The notes beneath the pieces were generated by a model. That model saw nothing but the letters and a program-made list of their open reading frames with translations. It was not told where the DNA came from and ran no database searches. Positions 26,197-35,496 of a DNA stretch of 64,000 nucleotides are shown one piece after another. The position numbers and the translations under genes are program-made. Positions within the stretch are counted from its first letter, which is position 1. Each line of letters begins with the position of its first letter. Source of the stretch: Ewingella sp. CoE-038-23 (GTDB taxonomy: Bacteria > Pseudomonadota > Gammaproteobacteria > Enterobacterales > Enterobacteriaceae); the NCBI RefSeq assembly GCF_040419245.1, contig NZ_JAZHOH010000001.1, positions 1,674,001 through 1,738,000 on the forward strand, written 5' to 3'.

Positions 26197-26988
26197 CTAG
26201 GCCTCTTCCGACTGTTCGCGCATCAAAGACATATAGCGTCGCGGCGGCACGCCCAGCACGCGGGTGAACAGGGTGGTGAAGCTGCTGGCGCTGGAATAGC
26301 CCAGCTCCAGCGCGGTGGCGGTGATGGTATGACCGCGAGCCAGCTTATCGATAGAGGTCACCAGGCGCATATGCTCGCGCCAGCGGCGGAAAGTCATCCC
26401 CGTCTCGGCGACAAACAGCCGGGAGAGGGTGCGTTCACTGCTGTTCACCCGTGCGGCCAGCGCCTCAATGCTCAAATCCGCCCCCGGTTCCTGATGCAAA
26501 ATAGCAATCGCCTTGCGCAAGCGTCGGTCCTGCCCGTGAGGCACAAACAGGCCGGGCGTGGCGACGGGACGCACCAGCTGTAATACCATCAGTTCGGCAA
26601 TCAGCCCCAACGATTGCGCCACGCGCTCCGCATTTTTCTCCTGCTCATCCTCCAGCCTTACCGCCTCGCGGGCCAGTTCACGCAGTAAATCAGACACCGC
26701 CAAAGCCCGACACTCGGCGGGCAGGCGCTGGGCAATCTGCGGCGGGAAGTTAACATTTATCAGCGACGACGTTTCACTGTAAGACGCGGCGTGCGGCGTC
26801 TGCGGCGGCACCCATACCGCCAGTCCCGGCGGGGCCAGCCACCAACCTTTATCCGCCGTGACGCGCATTGTCCCGCCCAGCACCACCGTCAATTGCCCGC
26901 TATGGTGTTGATGCGTCGGCACACCGCCACCGGCAGGATGGACAATTAAACGGGCACTAAGAGGTAATGAGGATGGGGTGGTGGGCAT
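26197..26988 (-). CDS. AraC-family regulator with cupin domain
   Basis: A 263-residue protein with an N-terminal cupin (VHPAGGGVPTHQHHSGQLTVV, seen as VPTHQHHSGQ and WVPPQTPHAASY) and a C-terminal AraC HTH (ALAARVNSSERTLSRLF and TATALELGYSSASSFTTLF). It belongs to the NimR/ YdfI-like group that often controls efflux or reductase genes. It is convergent with the FMN reductase-XapX operon, ending 2 bp from it, so regulation of that operon is possible but not shown. Confidence 0.9.
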   Translation of the reverse strand: MPTTPSSLPLSARLIVHPAGGGVPTHQHHSGQLTVVLGGTMRVTADKGWWLAPPGLAVWVPPQTPHAASYSETSSLINVNFPPQIAQRLPAECRALAVSDLLRELAREAVRLEDEQEKNAERVAQSLGLIAELMVLQLVRPVATPGLFVPHGQDRRLRKAIAILHQEPGADLSIEALAARVNSSERTLSRLFVAETGMTFRRWREHMRLVTSIDKLARGHTITATALELGYSSASSFTTLFTRVLGVPPRRYMSLMREQSEEA

Positions 26989-27088
26989 AGTGGATTCGGT
27001 GGGCTAATGAGTTAGCTACTAATAATAGCGCGATCATCAACAAAAACTACCTTGTCCATAAAGGGCACATTGAAGAGGGGAAGTGCCT

Positions 27089-27114
27089 GCGCCTGATACC
27101 TTAATATCAGGCGC
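27089..27114. terminator. Perfect 10-bp hairpin after the lipoprotein gene
   Basis: GCGCCTGATA and TATCAGGCGC enclose six bases, 13 bases after the stop of the lipoprotein gene on the minus strand. There is no T run, so it could be a terminator helped by Rho or an mRNA-stabilising stem. Confidence 0.5.
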
Positions 27115-27127
27115 GAGGAAGGGCGGG

Positions 27128-27595
27128 TTAAGCCTGCGGGTCCTGCGTGATGTCGGTGATTTTAGGGCCTTGCGGGTCCTGAGGTTGTGGCTCGGCCACG
27201 GCCTGTTTGGTCGGCGGGGTGCTTAGCTCGGAGAAGGCTGGCTTGGAGGTGGCAACCGAGTAACCGACATACTTCTCATCATCCGGCGACGTGGTGACTT
27301 CTACCGATGGAATGGTCACGCGGCCAATCAGCGAACGGGCATAGCCGCCCACTTGGTGCTTACCGGCTGGCAGGTGGACTTCCATGCTTTCACCAATCGC
27401 CAGTGCACCGGCATCGCTGCCGTCTACGGTGACAAATACTTTGGTGCCATCGTCAGTTTTAGCCGGAACGTGGGTCACGGTGACGCGGGTCGGGCCTGAG
27501 GTAAAGTCAGGTGCTGGCTCGGCTGGGGCGTGTTTTGCACAACCGGTAAGCGCAAAAGCAGCCGCAACGGCGGCGAGGGTGAAACGATGAATCAT
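27128..27595 (-). CDS. Predicted lipoprotein
   Basis: A 155-residue lipoprotein: signal peptide MIHRFTLAAVAAAFALTGC with lipobox LTGC and Ala at +2, which predicts the outer membrane. The mature part has a single beta-rich domain of ~90 residues (VTVDGSDAGALAIGESMEVHLPAGKHQVGG, i.e. a carrier-like segment resembling PEGA/DUF2846-type proteins) and a Pro/Gln-rich C-terminal tail. The function is not known. It is a single gene. Confidence 0.82.
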   Translation of the reverse strand: MIHRFTLAAVAAAFALTGCAKHAPAEPAPDFTSGPTRVTVTHVPAKTDDGTKVFVTVDGSDAGALAIGESMEVHLPAGKHQVGGYARSLIGRVTIPSVEVTTSPDDEKYVGYSVATSKPAFSELSTPPTKQAVAEPQPQDPQGPKITDITQDPQA

Positions 27596-27784
27596 AGCGC
27601 GGCATTTTCCTCTAAGGATTTTGTGATCTAAGTAGCAATATACCCGATCGGGAGAAAGAGATGAATGCAGCGACGGGGAACTCGGAGGATTCTATTGTCA
27701 GCAATAATAAATGGCGACTTACTGATTTAAGGGGAAAGCCCAACGTTTCAGCCAGACTCCCCTAAGGCTAATTTTCTAAAGCGC

Positions 27785-28183
27785 TCAGGCCGGGCGCTTC
27801 ACCGCGATACATTTCACTTCAACCAGTAAGCCCGGATGAGCCAACTCGGTGACGCCGATGCAGGTCCATGCGCATTTCCCGCGAGGGAAAAGACGGTCTT
27901 TGACCCGGCGGAAAACGTCCATATGTTGTTTCATATCAACGTGATAAGTTGTCATCTCCACCACGTCGTCGAAGGTGCATCCCGCCTGTTCCAGCACGGT
28001 ACGCAGGTTCTCCCAGCAGGCAGTGAACTGTGTTTCAGGATCGCTGATCACTTGCAAATCTGCCGTACGGCCAACCTGACCAGCGCAATAAAGGGTATTG
28101 CCGACCAGCACCGCTGGGGCGTAACCGGCTCTCTCTGCTAACGCTTGCATCGCCGGGGGCGTGATGATTTGTCTGTCTGACAC
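27785..28183 (-). CDS. RidA-family protein
   Basis: A 132-residue member of the YjgF/YER057c/UK114 (RidA) family; I start at GTG 28183 because AGGAG is nine bases before it and family members are ~130 residues. The motif LVEVKCIAV at the C-terminus and the TYHVDMKQHMDVF segment are conserved. RidA hydrolyses reactive enamines and imines from PLP enzymes; in divergent members such as this one, the substrate may be different. The typical Arg near residue 105 of true RidA is replaced in a CAWTCIGVTELAHPG context, so it is likely a Rid subfamily outside RidA proper. Confidence 0.85.
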   Translation of the reverse strand: MSDRQIITPPAMQALAERAGYAPAVLVGNTLYCAGQVGRTADLQVISDPETQFTACWENLRTVLEQAGCTFDDVVEMTTYHVDMKQHMDVFRRVKDRLFPRGKCAWTCIGVTELAHPGLLVEVKCIAVKRPA

Positions 28184-28335
28184 GACGGAAATCTCCTGAT
28201 TAGGATAGAAATTTACATGGGCAAATGCCCATCGCCTGAGGATTATCATACCTTTAGCAGAAGGAGATAGGGAGAGAGGCGGATTGTCATAAAGAGCTAA
28301 AGTAGCCTGCTAACGAATACCGAAAAGGGGGAAAT

Positions 28336-28359
28336 AACGCCCTTGTTGAAAAGGGCGTT
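28336..28359 (-). terminator. Terminator-like hairpin after budB
   Basis: Arms AACGCCCTT and AAGGGCGTT enclose six bases, 20 bases beyond the budB stop. On the minus strand ATTTCCCCCTTTT follows. Confidence 0.6.
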
Positions 28360-28378
28360 CGGGGCAGTGCACGCTTCG

Positions 28379-30055
28379 CTAGAACATTTCACCCATATTT
28401 AATTGCCCCATCAGCAGGGCGTTGTCGCTGTAATCCACCGGCACGGCGACCACCGCCGGGCCTTGCACGTCCATGGCGGCGCGCAAGGTGCTTTCCAGCG
28501 TGTCGGACGACGTGACGGCAAAACCCTTAGCGCCGAAGGCTTCGGCATAGGCTTTAAAGTCTATCGGGCCGAATTTTACGCCGGAAGTGCGCTGGTATTT
28601 CTTCTCTTCCTGAATCGCCACCATGTTGTAGCAATCATCCACCCAGATGATGTGCAGCAGATTCACGCCGAGCCGCACCGCGGTTTCCAGCTCCATGCTC
28701 GACTGCATAAAGCCGCCATCGCCGGACACCGACACCACTTTGCGGCCGGGTTCTACCAGCGCCGCGCCAATCGCCCACGGCAGCGCCACGCCCATGGTCT
28801 GTTGGCCGTTGGAAATCAACACCTGCCGCGCCCGGAAGCTATACAGATAGCGGGCGATCCAGATGTGGAAACTGCCCATATCCACGCACAGGGTGACGTC
28901 GCTGTTGACGATGTCCTGCATTGCCCGCACCAAACGAAGAGGATGAATGGCGAACTGGTTCAGGCTGCGGCCTTTCTGCGCCAGCAGTTCGCGCTGCTGG
29001 CGGCGGTCATCGAGGATCGAAAGTGTCTCGGTACTGAGGGTAAACTGCTGGTGGACCTGCTCGGTCAGCAAGTCCAGCGTGTCGGCGATGTCGCCCACCA
29101 GTTCAACATCCGGCGTGTAGTCGCTGTCCGTCTCGGCAGGCACCACGTCAATATGCACCAGCTCCGCCGTGCCGTTGCTCCACTGCGCCGGTTCATACTC
29201 CACCGGGCTGTAGCCGACGGTGATAACCAGATCAGCATTGCGCAGCAGGCGGTCACCGGCCTGATTGTTGAACAAGCCGACGCGTCCGGCAAAACGATGG
29301 AAGTGCGCCTGTTCAATCACGCCCGCCGCCTGGTAGGTGCTGGTGACCGGCAGGTCGCTTTTGTTGAGGAAGCGGCGAATGGCTTGTGCATTGCGCGGCT
29401 GGCTAGACATCAGGCCGAGCAGCAGCACCGGCCTTTTGGCTTTCTTCAGGCAGGCGGAGACTTGGCGGATCGCGTCGTGCGGCGCGCTGCCGAGGGTTGG
29501 CGAGTGTGCACTCAGCAAGCGGCCCTGCGCCGGTTCATTGATAATGTCCATCGGCAGGCTGATAAAAGAGGCTCCGGGGCGGCCAAATTCGGCGGCGCGA
29601 AAGCCGTTCGCCAGCACTTCGGACAGGGCAGATGACGAAGTCACTTCGGCGGCGAACTTGGTCACCGGGCGGAACATCGACACCGTGTCCATGGTCTGGT
29701 GGACCTGTTTCACATGGTCGGCGCGTTTTACCGCGCCGCCAATGGCCACCAGCGGGTCACCTTCTGAGGTGGCGGTCGCCACGCCGGTGATCAGGTTTGA
29801 GCAGCCGGGCCCCGAGGTGACCAGCGCCACGCCTGCTTTGCTGGTCAGGCGGCCGACGGCCCCGGCCATAAAGGCGGCGTTAGCCTCGTGGCGTACCGGA
29901 ATGGTCACAATAGAGGAGTCGACCAGCGAGTCAAATACCCGGTCAATCTTGGCGCCGGGAATACCAAACACGTGCTTCACGCCCTGCTGTTCAAGCTGGG
30001 CTACCACTAAGTCCGCGCCACATTTCCACGCATTTTTGCTGTCTGAATTTTTCAT
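28379..30055 (-). CDS. budB: Catabolic acetolactate synthase
   Basis: A 558-residue thiamine diphosphate enzyme of catabolic (BudB/AlsS) type. It has the N-terminal TPP Glu region ([20 protein letters not shown]), the [14 protein letters not shown] segment, and the C-terminal TPP motif [19 protein letters not shown] with [14 protein letters not shown]. The FAD-binding stretch of the anabolic enzymes is not obvious. It joins two pyruvate molecules to acetolactate with CO2 loss for acetoin and butanediol production, which limits acidification at low pH. It is 30 bp after budA in the same operon. Confidence 0.95.
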   Translation of the reverse strand: MKNSDSKNAWKCGADLVVAQLEQQGVKHVFGIPGAKIDRVFDSLVDSSIVTIPVRHEANAAFMAGAVGRLTSKAGVALVTSGPGCSNLITGVATATSEGDPLVAIGGAVKRADHVKQVHQTMDTVSMFRPVTKFAAEVTSSSALSEVLANGFRAAEFGRPGASFISLPMDIINEPAQGRLLSAHSPTLGSAPHDAIRQVSACLKKAKRPVLLLGLMSSQPRNAQAIRRFLNKSDLPVTSTYQAAGVIEQAHFHRFAGRVGLFNNQAGDRLLRNADLVITVGYSPVEYEPAQWSNGTAELVHIDVVPAETDSDYTPDVELVGDIADTLDLLTEQVHQQFTLSTETLSILDDRRQQRELLAQKGRSLNQFAIHPLRLVRAMQDIVNSDVTLCVDMGSFHIWIARYLYSFRARQVLISNGQQTMGVALPWAIGAALVEPGRKVVSVSGDGGFMQSSMELETAVRLGVNLLHIIWVDDCYNMVAIQEEKKYQRTSGVKFGPIDFKAYAEAFGAKGFAVTSSDTLESTLRAAMDVQGPAVVAVPVDYSDNALLMGQLNMGEMF

Positions 30056-30085
30056 GATTACTGCTCCTGAGTGGATGTTGTGGGA

Positions 30086-30889
30086 TTAGCTTTCAACCGA
30101 GCGAATAGCGTCATCAAGGTTTTCGGGGCTGAGATCGGCCTGCATAAAGTCACTGTCCGTTGGGAAGTCGATCAGCAATTTGTCTACCGTGCCGAAGGTT
30201 AAAACGCCGCTTTCCAACTGATAATCCAGCACGTGGCCGCCGCTGCTGCGCTCGCGATTAATAAAGTGTTCGTGGTAACCGGCGACGTTAATGCCTTGCA
30301 TATATTCCGGCGTGAGGAAGCCAATCAGCACCCCTTCGGAATTCTCAATATGGAAGGTCGGCTGGGCCTCAATGGCTTCCAGCATCGGCTTGTACGGACG
30401 GTGCTGTTCCGGCACGGTGCGGGTGTCAACGCGGCTAAACACGCCGTCAATGCGCAGGGCGCAGAAGGTGTTATTGCTGGCAATCACTTCATCAATGATC
30501 TGGTGAATTTCATCGCGGCTATGGGGCTTGTCGAGGTGATATTCATTAGTCGGGTTGAAGAATGTCATCACGGCAAACGGGGTTTTCTGATCCGGCTGCG
30601 CCCGTCGCGCCGTACCGTCGCCGCGCAGTTGGAAGATGTTGCTGTTGAAGGCGATCAGCTCGCCGTCAAGATGGTTGAAAGTGCCGAGGCCGAAATCGCC
30701 ATGTTTCAGCAGGTCAGCCATGGTGGTGTTGCCTTCATAAACCCCGCTCAGCAGGGCGCTCATCATTGAGGACTGGTAGATAACGCGCTCAGGGTGCTGC
30801 TGCTGAAGTTGCAGGGCACTGCGCGTGATATCCGCCACGCAAGAGCAGTCGCTGTGGTCATCGTGGCGGTGAAGTTTGTGGGCTGTCAT
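30086..30889 (-). CDS. budA: Acetolactate decarboxylase
   Basis: A 267-residue enzyme that decarboxylates alpha-acetolactate to acetoin. The three zinc-ligand histidines sit in the GYHEHFI region and near the C-terminal end GGHVLDY. VIYQSSMMSALLSGVYEGNTT and FGLGTFNHLDGELIAF are hallmarks of the family. Length and N-terminal acidic/His-rich stretch are normal. It is the first gene of the budAB operon, with the LysR gene divergent 104 bp upstream. Confidence 0.96.
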   Translation of the reverse strand: MTAHKLHRHDDHSDCSCVADITRSALQLQQQHPERVIYQSSMMSALLSGVYEGNTTMADLLKHGDFGLGTFNHLDGELIAFNSNIFQLRGDGTARRAQPDQKTPFAVMTFFNPTNEYHLDKPHSRDEIHQIIDEVIASNNTFCALRIDGVFSRVDTRTVPEQHRPYKPMLEAIEAQPTFHIENSEGVLIGFLTPEYMQGINVAGYHEHFINRERSSGGHVLDYQLESGVLTFGTVDKLLIDFPTDSDFMQADLSPENLDDAIRSVES

Positions 30890-30993
30890 GGTGTCGCTCC
30901 GGTTGAAAATGGTTAGCGTTGTTAACTAAAGGTTGACTCCATTCAGCAGGGAGTTCCAATATGATGGAATGTTCACTTTGAGACGTTTTTGAT

Positions 30994-31874
30994 ATGGAAC
31001 TTCGTCATCTGCGTTATTTCGTGACGGTGGCCGAAGCCGGGAACTTCACCCGCGCGGCCGAGCAACTTGGGATCTCACAGCCGCCGCTTAGCCAGCAAAT
31101 TCAACGGCTTGAGCATGAAATTGGCGCGCCGCTGCTGCGGCGATTAACACGCAGTATTGAGCTGACCGAGGCGGGGAAGACCCTGTATGACGACGCGGTA
31201 AACATCCTCAAACTGACCGATGTGGCGCTGGAAAGGGCGCGCAGCGTGGCGCGAGGTGTTAGCGGAACGTTACGCATTGGTTTTGCCAGCTCCACGGCGT
31301 TTAACCCGCAGGTGTTTGCGCTGCTGCATCGTTTCGAGACAGTTACCCGGCAATGGAGCTGTTGCCGCAGGAGAAGGAGATGTCGGCGCTGATGACCGCG
31401 CTGGCCGACGGCGCCATTGACGTGGCGTTTATTCGCCTGCCGTGTGAGCGCAGCAAAGATTTTGCCACGCGGGTGATTGATTTCGAGCAGATGGTGGTGG
31501 CCTTGCCGCACGCCCATCCGCTGGCGCAGGGGGGCAATATCAGCCTTGAATCGCTGAAAGATGAAACGCTGATCACCTTCCCACGCGACATCTCGCCGAG
31601 CCTGTATGACTCAGTGATTGCCGCCTGCAATGAAGCCGGGTTCACGCCGAAGCTGGGCCAGCAGTCACCTCAGGTGACGTCGGCAATCAGCATGGTTGCG
31701 ACCGGTTTTGGCTACGCGGTGGTGCCCGCGTCGCTGGGGAAAATCGACGACGAGAATGTCAGCTTCCTGCCGCTGACCGGCCCGTCGCTGACCACGCAGG
31801 TGGCGCTGGCGTGGCGACGCAATGACAACGGCAAGGCGGTGCTGCGCTTTCTTAAACTGCTGGAAAATAAATAG
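30994..31874 (+). pseudogene. budR: LysR-family regulator of budAB (BudR-like), frameshifted
   Basis: Residues 1 to about 114 (MELRHLRYFVTVAEAGNFTR onward, HTH AAEQLGISQPPLSQQI) read in one frame; then the frame shifts at about 31335 and the remaining part, from FRDSYPAMELLPQEKE to FLKLLENK, continues in another frame to 31874. Restoring one C after TTTC at 31331-31335 rejoins them into a normal ~293-residue LysR protein. It is divergent from budA, exactly where BudR/AlsR regulators lie. Either a true inactivating deletion or a sequencing error; the sequence alone cannot decide. Confidence 0.88.
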
Positions 31875-31878
31875 CTTA

Positions 31879-32775
31879 TCAGCCGGGGCCGTCGCTGGCG
31901 GCTGCCAACAGCGGCACCACTAAGTCGCTGATTGGCGTGGCAATGCCGTGTTTGCGGCCATAGCGCTGCACCACGCCGTTGCGAATATCCCATTCAAGCT
32001 GCCGTCCCGCCTGTCGGTCGGCGAGAATCGATGTACCCAGATCCGCGGGGGCTTGATGGAAGCCCGCGATGATCTGCTGTGGGACATCATCCCCCAGCGT
32101 TGCTCCTTCGGCGCGCGCCACGAGCAGGCATTCGCGCAGGTAGGCCAGCGACAGGTCGGTGATATCGCTGCGAGAGAACATCCCCGCTCGGCGGCCGGTC
32201 AACACCATCAGCCCGGCGACGGCGTTCTGCAACAGCTTGCGCCACGCCACCGAAATGAAGTCAGCCTCGACTTCGACTGAACACCTCGTCCCCTCGAGTG
32301 CCTGAATAACACGCTGAGCGGCGGGCATGTCGGGCAGGGTGAGGCGCGGCTTGCTGCGCAGCCATACTGACGCGTCGGCTTCGCGCTGGGCGGGGAACCA
32401 TACCACCGAAGGCAGCACTGGCCCTCCGGCAAGATAAGGGGAAAGCAGGGTTTGCTGTTCAACACCGTTTTGCAGGGCGCAGACCACGGTTTGCGGGCCA
32501 CAGAGGGCGGACAACCAGGGGGCTATGGCGTCAATCTGGGTGGTTTTCACCGCCACAAAAACCAGATCGTAAGGCTGACTCAACTGTGGAACATCCACCT
32601 TTACCGGCCCCGGCACGCGGATCTCGCCGCCGTCGAAGCGCAGCTCAAGCTGCGGATGGGGCGTGCGGCCATAAATCGCCGGAGTACGCCCGACTTCGTG
32701 CATCACGGCGGCGATAGTGGTGCCAATTGCCCCGGGACCAATTAGCGCCACGCGTGGGGAATCTTGATTGCTCAT
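31879..32775 (-). CDS. Ketopantoate reductase-family oxidoreductase
   Basis: A 298-residue protein of the ApbA/PanE fold. The NADPH motif is ALIGPGAIGTTIA (near residues 9-21), NGVEQQ and the C-terminal helical domain with Lys in AWRKLLQNAVAGLMVL follow. Many members of this group are paralogues of PanE acting on other 2-oxoacids, and here no pantothenate genes are near. ATG 32775 is chosen; a longer frame to 33480 is an extension into the divergent isochorismatase gene. It is convergent with the broken budR, ending 4 bp away. Confidence 0.88.
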   Translation of the reverse strand: MSNQDSPRVALIGPGAIGTTIAAVMHEVGRTPAIYGRTPHPQLELRFDGGEIRVPGPVKVDVPQLSQPYDLVFVAVKTTQIDAIAPWLSALCGPQTVVCALQNGVEQQTLLSPYLAGGPVLPSVVWFPAQREADASVWLRSKPRLTLPDMPAAQRVIQALEGTRCSVEVEADFISVAWRKLLQNAVAGLMVLTGRRAGMFSRSDITDLSLAYLRECLLVARAEGATLGDDVPQQIIAGFHQAPADLGTSILADRQAGRQLEWDIRNGVVQRYGRKHGIATPISDLVVPLLAAASDGPG

Positions 32776-32986
32776 GGTTATCTTCCTGCCTGTTAGGTGA
32801 CTGCGGTTTAATGCCTGCCAACATAATAAACATCTTATATGACACTTTCCCATGCCTATTTTGGCCCAATATGACTGCTTTTGGTGACCCCGGTGACTGT
32901 CTGAAAAGTGCGGCGAGTCGCACAATGCATCCCACAAATTGCGACGGGAAATGTCTTCTGTCGACCAATGATTAGGATGAAATTCA

Positions 32987-33673
32987 ATGAAAAAGTTATT
33001 TGCATGCAGCGTACTGGCGTTATCTATGTCAGCTTCTAGTTTGGCGTTTGCCACCACGGCGGCACAGGCTCCGACTATTCGCACCATGTCCGGCGCGCAG
33101 GCGACGACTTCTCTTGAAGCCAACGCCACGGCGCTGATTGTGATCGACTTCCAAAACGAATATTTCAGCGGGAAAATGCCGATTCCTGATGGTATGAAAG
33201 CCCTAAAAAACACCCAGCGTCTGGTGAAATTCGCCCATGACCACAAAATGCCAGTGTTCTTCGTCCGCCACCTTGGCCCAGCCAATGGCCCGCTGTTCGC
33301 CGAAGGCAGTAAATTTGCTGAGTTCCACAAAGACCTGCAACCGACCAGCGTTGACCACGTAATCACCAAAGCCACGCCAAGCTCCTTCGTCGGGACTGAC
33401 TTGGATAAACAGCTGAAAAAGCTGGGGATCAAGAAGCTGCTGGTCACCGGTTTGATGACCCACATGTGTGTCTCTTCCACGGCGCGCGACGCCGTGCCAT
33501 TGGACTATGAAGTGATTATTCCAGAAGACGCCACTGCAACCCGTGACCTGGCGACCTGGGATAACAAGGTGGTGGATCACGCAACACTGCAACGCGCAGC
33601 GCTGGCGGGCGTGGCTGACGTATTTGCTGAAATCAAAACTACTGACGCCGTGCTGGAACTGCCGGTTCACTAA
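32987..33673 (+). CDS. Exported isochorismatase-family cysteine hydrolase
   Basis: A 228-residue protein with a signal peptide (residues 1-22, cut after AFA) and an isochorismatase-like hydrolase domain. The catalytic triad is Asp54 (VIDFQNEY), Lys127 (ITKATPSSF) and Cys160 (LMTHMCVSSTAR). Related enzymes hydrolyse amides such as nicotinamide or ureido acids. A periplasmic location is unusual for this mainly cytosolic family. It is a single gene ending in a terminator, and its divergent neighbour is the PanE-like gene. Confidence 0.9.
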   Translation: MKKLFACSVLALSMSASSLAFATTAAQAPTIRTMSGAQATTSLEANATALIVIDFQNEYFSGKMPIPDGMKALKNTQRLVKFAHDHKMPVFFVRHLGPANGPLFAEGSKFAEFHKDLQPTSVDHVITKATPSSFVGTDLDKQLKKLGIKKLLVTGLMTHMCVSSTARDAVPLDYEVIIPEDATATRDLATWDNKVVDHATLQRAALAGVADVFAEIKTTDAVLELPVH

Positions 33674-33699
33674 TTCACACTAAGCCAGCATCCACTATT

Positions 33700-33733
33700 C
33701 CCGCCCGGTGATATCAGCCGTGGCGGGATTTTT
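33700..33733 (+). terminator. Intrinsic terminator of the isochorismatase-like gene
   Basis: CCCGCC and GGCGGG form a stem around a 16-base loop, followed by ATTTTTATT, 27 bases after the stop. It also serves as a spacer to the convergent GlxA-type gene. Confidence 0.7.
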
Positions 33734-33754
33734 ATTGGCGACATTCCAACCGCG

Positions 33755-34717
33755 TTATTCTCCCAGCGTTTTAAATTCCCGGCGATACAGTGAAGGCGAG
33801 GTTTTAAATTGCTGCTGGAAGTGGCGACGCATGGAAAGAGCAGAGCCGAAACCTGCTTCTTGCGCGATGCGTTCAACCGGCTGGTCAGTTTTTTCCAGAA
33901 AGCGTTGGGCGACGGAAAGGCGCTGGTTTAACAGCCATTGGGTGAAAGTGGTGCCAGTGACCTGCTGAAAACGGCGGGTGAAGCTGCGGCGGCTCATCAA
34001 GGCTTTGTCTGCCAGTTGCTCTACGGTCAATGCATGTTGCAGGTGGGAAGAGGCCCAGTTCAAAGCCTGCATAAAGCGGTCGCCGCCCGCCGTGTTATAC
34101 ACCGGCCGCTCAACAAACTGCGCCTGTCCGCCCTGACGGTGGGGCGGAACCACCAACTGGCGTGCCACCGAGTTGGCAATGTCCGCGCCACACTGCTGGC
34201 GAACCAGATGCAGACAGCAGTCAATGCTGGCCGAGGTGCCTGCGGAGGTCACAATGTCGCCGTCATCTACATAAAGTACGTTTTGGTCCACCTTCAGCGA
34301 CGGGTAGAGGCGGATAAAATCGTTCATCCAGTTCCAGTGGGTGGTGGCCGGGCGGCCATCGAGTAACCCCGCCGCTGCCAGAACAAAAGCCCCCATGCAT
34401 AAGCCGACCACTTTGGCCCCGCGCTGGTGAGCGCGAAGCAGGGCATCAATCAGCTCTTGTGGCGGCAAAACCTCCGGCTGACTCCAGCTCGGCACAATCA
34501 CCATATCCGCCTCTTCCAGCTTATGTAGCGGGTGATCCGCTACGATGGAAAAGCCGGTGTTGGTGCGCAACGGGCCGGACTCTGTGCCACAAACAAACAG
34601 TTGATACAAAGGTTTACCCTGGGCATCCACTGCCTTTTCAAACACGGCGCAAGGCACGGAGAGGTGGAAAGGGATGATATCGTTAAATACTACAATTCCG
34701 ATTTTAATCGCGGACAT
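33755..34717 (-). CDS. GlxA-type AraC regulator (DJ-1/PfpI plus HTH)
   Basis: A 320-residue protein. Residues ~5-170 form a DJ-1/PfpI (amidotransferase-like) domain with the conserved Cys elbow GLCMGAFVLAAAGLLDGR and HWNW; residues ~215-320 form an AraC HTH pair (LADKALMSRRSFTRRF and RIAQEAGFGSALSMRRHF). GlxA-type regulators sense metabolites and control catabolic genes; the target here is unknown. It is convergent with the hydrolase gene and has a 385-bp region without obvious partner upstream of it up to the ClpP-like gene end. Confidence 0.92.
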   Translation of the reverse strand: MSAIKIGIVVFNDIIPFHLSVPCAVFEKAVDAQGKPLYQLFVCGTESGPLRTNTGFSIVADHPLHKLEEADMVIVPSWSQPEVLPPQELIDALLRAHQRGAKVVGLCMGAFVLAAAGLLDGRPATTHWNWMNDFIRLYPSLKVDQNVLYVDDGDIVTSAGTSASIDCCLHLVRQQCGADIANSVARQLVVPPHRQGGQAQFVERPVYNTAGGDRFMQALNWASSHLQHALTVEQLADKALMSRRSFTRRFQQVTGTTFTQWLLNQRLSVAQRFLEKTDQPVERIAQEAGFGSALSMRRHFQQQFKTSPSLYRREFKTLGE

Positions 34718-34857
34718 AAGTCCTCCTGTGCCTGCTGTATCGGCACCAAGCTCGACAGCTAATCAGGTTTTAGGAGGTTCGAGAAAGGTTGTCAACGCGT
34801 TTAGGCCCTCGCTGACAATTACCATTTTTGTCCTACACAGAACCCGGCAAAGAGCAC

Positions 34858-35472
34858 TTAAAGCAGATTCTCCGCTGGCTGGCGATGGTGCAGCACGCGG
34901 TCAATCAATCCCCATTCGGCCGCCTGTTCGGCGGTCATAAAGTTATCGCGGTCGAGCGCTCGCTCGACCTCTTCGGTGGTGCGCCCGCAGTGCTCGGCAT
35001 AGAGCTTAATCATCAAGCTTTTGGTTCGCTGCATGTTCTGCGCGTGGATGAAAATATCCGTGGCTTGCCCCTGAAATCCGCCCGACGGCTGATGTACCAC
35101 CACGGAGGCATTTGGCAAGGCGAGGCGATGCCCCGGCTCTCCGGCCATCAGCAAGAATGACCCCATCGAGCCCGCCGTGCCCATGCACAGCGTGTGCACC
35201 GGTGCCTGAATAAAGCGCATGGTGTCGTAAATCGCCAATCCGCTGGTCACTGACCCGCCAGGGGAATTGATGTAGAGATTAATCGGCCGCTGAGGGTTTT
35301 CTGCCTCTAAAAACAGCATTTGCGCGCAGATTAAAATCGCCATGCCGTCATTCACTTCGCCATTGAGAAAGATGATCCTTTCACGCAGCAGACGCGAATA
35401 GATGTCGAAAGAGCGCTCGCCGGTGCTGGATTGCTCCACCACCATCGGGATAATTTGCATCGCGTCTGGCAT
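34858..35472 (-). CDS. ClpP-type serine peptidase, second paralogue
   Basis: A 204-residue ClpP-family peptidase. The triad is present: Ser102 in [10 protein letters not shown], His127 in VVVHQPSGG and Asp176 in DRDNFMTA. The housekeeping enterobacterial ClpP lies in a clpP-clpX-lon cluster, has ASMGAFL and RDRFLSA at these sites and differs elsewhere, so this is an extra copy; the DNFMTAEQA ending looks more like alphaproteobacterial or environmental ClpP. No clpX/clpA partner is near. It is a single gene on the minus strand, after the ArsR/SRPBCC pair. It would need a AAA+ unfoldase encoded elsewhere. Confidence 0.88.
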   Translation of the reverse strand: MPDAMQIIPMVVEQSSTGERSFDIYSRLLRERIIFLNGEVNDGMAILICAQMLFLEAENPQRPINLYINSPGGSVTSGLAIYDTMRFIQAPVHTLCMGTAGSMGSFLLMAGEPGHRLALPNASVVVHQPSGGFQGQATDIFIHAQNMQRTKSLMIKLYAEHCGRTTEEVERALDRDNFMTAEQAAEWGLIDRVLHHRQPAENLL

Positions 35473-35496
35473 AAAACCTCCATAGTTTACATGTGG

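Noticed and set aside
28403..29635. Long open frame of 410 codons antisense to budB
   Set aside because: A shadow frame caused by GC-rich codon use; budB is unmistakable.
32776..33480. N-terminal extension of the PanE-like frame to 533 codons
   Set aside because: The extension lies antisense to the isochorismatase-like gene, and the Rossmann motif starts just after ATG 32775.
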